From Massilia sp. (GTDB lineage: Bacteria; Pseudomonadota; Gammaproteobacteria; Burkholderiales; Burkholderiaceae_D): a stretch of DNA of 7,156 nucleotides. This document shows positions 5,820 to 7,156 of the stretch, piece after piece. Positions within the stretch are counted from its first letter, which is position 1. Each line of letters starts with the position of its first letter. Position numbers and translations under genes: made by a program. The notes beneath the pieces were generated by a model. The model made no database searches and had not been told where the DNA came from. It saw only the letters and a program-made list of their open reading frames with translations. The stretch covers positions 1 to 7,156 of the forward strand of contig JAQGNM010000424.1 of the NCBI GenBank assembly GCA_028291845.1, in the 5' to 3' direction.

Positions 5820-6514
5820 GCGTCGATTTCAACCACGGAGACCTGCAGGACCTGGCCGGCGAGTACGTGCTGGGCACCCTGTCGCCCGCGGCGAAGCTGG
5901 AAGTCGAGCAGCGCCTGCTGCTCGATCCGGCGCTGCGCCTGGCGGTACAGCGCTGGGAAGCCGACCTGCTGCCGCTGACGGCGCTGGTCGAACCGGTGGC
6001 GCCGTCAAACCAGCTGTGGCGTCGCATCGAACAAAGCAGCGCGCCGGCGCGGGCGAAAAAACCGTCGATGTGGCAAAGCCTGGGCCTGTGGCGCATGCTC
6101 ACTGCCGGCTCGATGCTGGCCAGCGCCGTGCTGGCGGTGACCCTGGCCGGCCGCATCGGTGACGGCGCGGCGAAACCGCAGTACATGGTGGTGCTGGTGG
6201 CGCCGCAGGACAAGGCGCCGGGTTACGTGGTACAGGCGAGCAGCACGCGCGAATTGAATCTGGTGCCGCTCAACGCCGCCGCGGTGCCGCCGGATAAATC
6301 GCTGCAGTTCTGGACCAAGGCCGATGGCTGGAAGGGGCCGGTGTCGCTGGGATTGGTGAAACCTGGGCAGACGATTACGATTCCTCTGGACGCGCTGCCG
6401 AATATTCAGCCCAATCAGCTGTTCGAGTTGACGCTCGAACCGGTGAATGGATCGCCGCTGAACAAACCGACCGGGCCGATTCAGTTTATTGGGCGGGCGG
6501 TGAAGGTGATGTGA
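5816..6514 (+). CDS. RskA-like (anti-sigma-K) membrane anti-sigma factor
   Basis: The 232-residue protein should sequester the upstream ECF sigma factor at the inner membrane. The N-terminal cytoplasmic sigma-binding part (about 8-60) has the typical LAGEYVLGTLSPAAKLEVEQ opening and LRLAVQRWEADLLPL. There is one transmembrane segment (about 94-113, MLTAGSMLASAVLAVTLAGR), preceded by the basic ARAKK stretch (78-82), so the C-terminus should be periplasmic. The periplasmic domain (about 120-232) carries the anti-sigma-K landmarks LQFWTKADGWKGPVSLG and LEPVNGSPLNKPTGPIQFIG. There is no HxxxCxxC zinc motif, and in fact no cysteine at all, so a ZAS-type redox switch is excluded; regulated proteolysis is the likelier release route. 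The ATG at 5816 overlaps the sigma-factor stop. An open frame continues upstream to 5435 but lies inside the sigma gene and is not used. Confidence 0.9.
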   Translation: MSVDFNHGDLQDLAGEYVLGTLSPAAKLEVEQRLLLDPALRLAVQRWEADLLPLTALVEPVAPSNQLWRRIEQSSAPARAKKPSMWQSLGLWRMLTAGSMLASAVLAVTLAGRIGDGAAKPQYMVVLVAPQDKAPGYVVQASSTRELNLVPLNAAAVPPDKSLQFWTKADGWKGPVSLGLVKPGQTITIPLDALPNIQPNQLFELTLEPVNGSPLNKPTGPIQFIGRAVKVM

Positions 6515-6551
6515 GGCACTCGCCATGTGCGATTGCGCAGGCCTCGAAGCA

Positions 6552-6578
6552 GGGGTCAGGCTCGCAGCGCCAGACCCC
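6552..6578. repeat. REP-like intergenic hairpin
   Basis: GGGGTC (6552-6557) pairs with GACCCC (6573-6578). Inside it GGC (6559-6561) pairs with GCC (6569-6571) across an A.A mismatch, leaving a 7-base loop. It lies 37 bases after the anti-sigma stop and 21 bases before the shared terminator. Short GGGGTC/GACCCC hairpins scattered between genes are, to my recollection, common in Oxalobacteraceae genomes, so this may be a REP or RAYT-mobilised element. Only one copy is in the window, so its repetitive nature is not shown here. Confidence 0.45.
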
Positions 6579-6599
6579 GGTGCTGTCGGCGCCAACTAA

Positions 6600-6631
6600 A
6601 AAACCCGCCGGACTTGCGTCCGGCGGGTTTT
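6600..6631. terminator. Bidirectional intrinsic terminator between the anti-sigma gene and clpA
   Basis: AAAACCCGCCGGAC (6600-6613) and GTCCGGCGGGTTTT (6618-6631) form a perfect 14-bp stem with a TTGC loop. On the plus strand it ends in TTTTGTTTTT. On the minus strand the A-run at 6598-6603 becomes a T-run. It can therefore stop both the rightward sigma/anti-sigma transcript and the leftward clpA transcript, whose stop codon is 17 bp away. Confidence 0.93.
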
Positions 6632-6648
6632 GTTTTTGCTGCAAGCGT

Positions 6649-7156
6649 TTATTCGATCTCGACCGTCTCAGGCGGCAAGGTCGGCGGCGGCAGCGAATCC
6701 CCTTCCGGGAACTCGATCAGCACTTCGTCCTTGTCGTTCAAGTCGACCACGATCTTGCCGCCGTTGACCAGGCGGCCGAACAACAGCTCGTCGGCCAGCG
6801 CCTTGCGGATCATGTCCTGGATCAGGCGGGACATCGGCCGGGCGCCCATCTGCGGATCGAAACCCTTCTTGCCGAGGAACTTGCGCAGCTTCTCGGTGAA
6901 GATCGCCTCGACTTTCTTCTCGTGCAACTGCTCTTCCAGCTGCATGAGGAACTTGTCGACCACGCGCATGATGATTTCTTCATCGAGTGCGCGGAAGCTG
7001 ATGACCGAATCCAGGCGGTTGCGGAATTCCGGCGTGAACATCCGCTTGATCTCGGCCATTTCGTCGCCGGTCTCGCGCTTGTCGGTGAAGCCGATGGTGC
7101 GCTTTTGCAGGCTTTCCGCACCGGCATTGGTGGTCATGATGATGATCACGTTACGG
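6649..7156 (-). CDS. clpA: ClpA, ATP-dependent Clp protease ATP-binding subunit, C-terminal 168 residues (5' end outside window)
   Basis: ClpA is the AAA+ unfoldase that feeds substrates, including ClpS-delivered N-degron proteins, into ClpP. The visible part begins RNVIIIMTTNAG, which contains the second-ATPase-domain sensor-1 asparagine. Next comes TIGFTDK, whose IGF fits the ClpP-docking loop (IGL in E. coli ClpA). Then follow MFTPEFRNRLDSVISF, and GFDPQMGARPMSRLIQD with the sensor-2 GAR motif. The tail ends ELLFGRLVNGGKIVVDL and an acidic, proline-rich stretch. The IGF loop and this tail fit ClpA and not ClpB, which does not bind ClpP. The frame runs off the right edge, and any apparent start inside the window (for example GTG at 7149) is internal. 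clpS would be expected upstream, beyond the window. Confidence 0.95.
   Translation of the reverse strand, partial: RNVIIIMTTNAGAESLQKRTIGFTDKRETGDEMAEIKRMFTPEFRNRLDSVISFRALDEEIIMRVVDKFLMQLEEQLHEKKVEAIFTEKLRKFLGKKGFDPQMGARPMSRLIQDMIRKALADELLFGRLVNGGKIVVDLNDKDEVLIEFPEGDSLPPPTLPPETVEIE

Noticed and set aside
1..7156. CRISPR arrays, tRNA/rRNA genes, insertion sequences, phage or defence genes
   Set aside because: No spaced direct repeats, cloverleaf-like segments, transposase motifs or defence domains were seen on either strand.

Overview
The window is GC-rich DNA and looks like the chromosome of a betaproteobacterium, most likely Oxalobacteraceae (Massilia, Duganella or Janthinobacterium type). 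This rests on the prpB-prpC-acnD gene order with a divergent prpR, on the protein sequences, and on a small hairpin at 6552-6578 that resembles intergenic repeats of that family. The taxonomic call is inference; no database was searched.

Left part (1-4544): a propionate-degradation (2-methylcitrate cycle) locus. Three genes run leftward from about 2793: prpB (2-methylisocitrate lyase, 1877-2761), prpC (2-methylcitrate synthase, 672-1838) and the first 167 codons of acnD (Fe/S 2-methylcitrate dehydratase, 147-647). The activator gene prpR (2961-4544) runs rightward. The 199-bp gap between prpR and prpB holds a consensus-matching sigma-54 promoter (2804-2819, TSS about 2793), a likely IHF site (2858-2870) and an ATGAAAC inverted/tandem repeat (2893-2938) that is the best candidate for the PrpR enhancer. 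The expected circuit is that PrpR senses 2-methylcitrate, binds the repeat, and reaches the sigma-54 promoter through an IHF bend to switch on prpB-prpC-acnD.

Left edge (1-233): acnD is interrupted by a near-perfect inverted repeat. Bases 1-87 and 147-233 are reverse complements at 86 of 87 positions, around a 59-bp spacer. The plus strand of 1-144 encodes AcnD residues 139-186, and the sequence then folds back into the minus-strand gene. This is most simply a chimeric fold-back at a contig end; a real inversion or duplication breakpoint is the alternative. It is the strangest structure in the window.

Middle (4545-6514): a rightward envelope/stress module: a DUF3455-type lipoprotein (4642-5184), an ECF sigma factor with a TTG start (5244-5819), and an overlapping single-pass anti-sigma factor of the RskA (anti-sigma-K) type (5816-6514). 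The sigma/anti-sigma pair is clearly a co-translated unit; whether the lipoprotein is its target is inference.

Right edge (6515-7156): a REP-like hairpin, a strong bidirectional intrinsic terminator (6600-6631), and the leftward 3' end of clpA (6649 to the window edge), encoding the C-terminal part of the ClpP-partner unfoldase. I found no tRNA, rRNA, CRISPR array, insertion sequence, phage gene or toxin-antitoxin pair. Apart from the fold-back, I see no evidence of a novel system.
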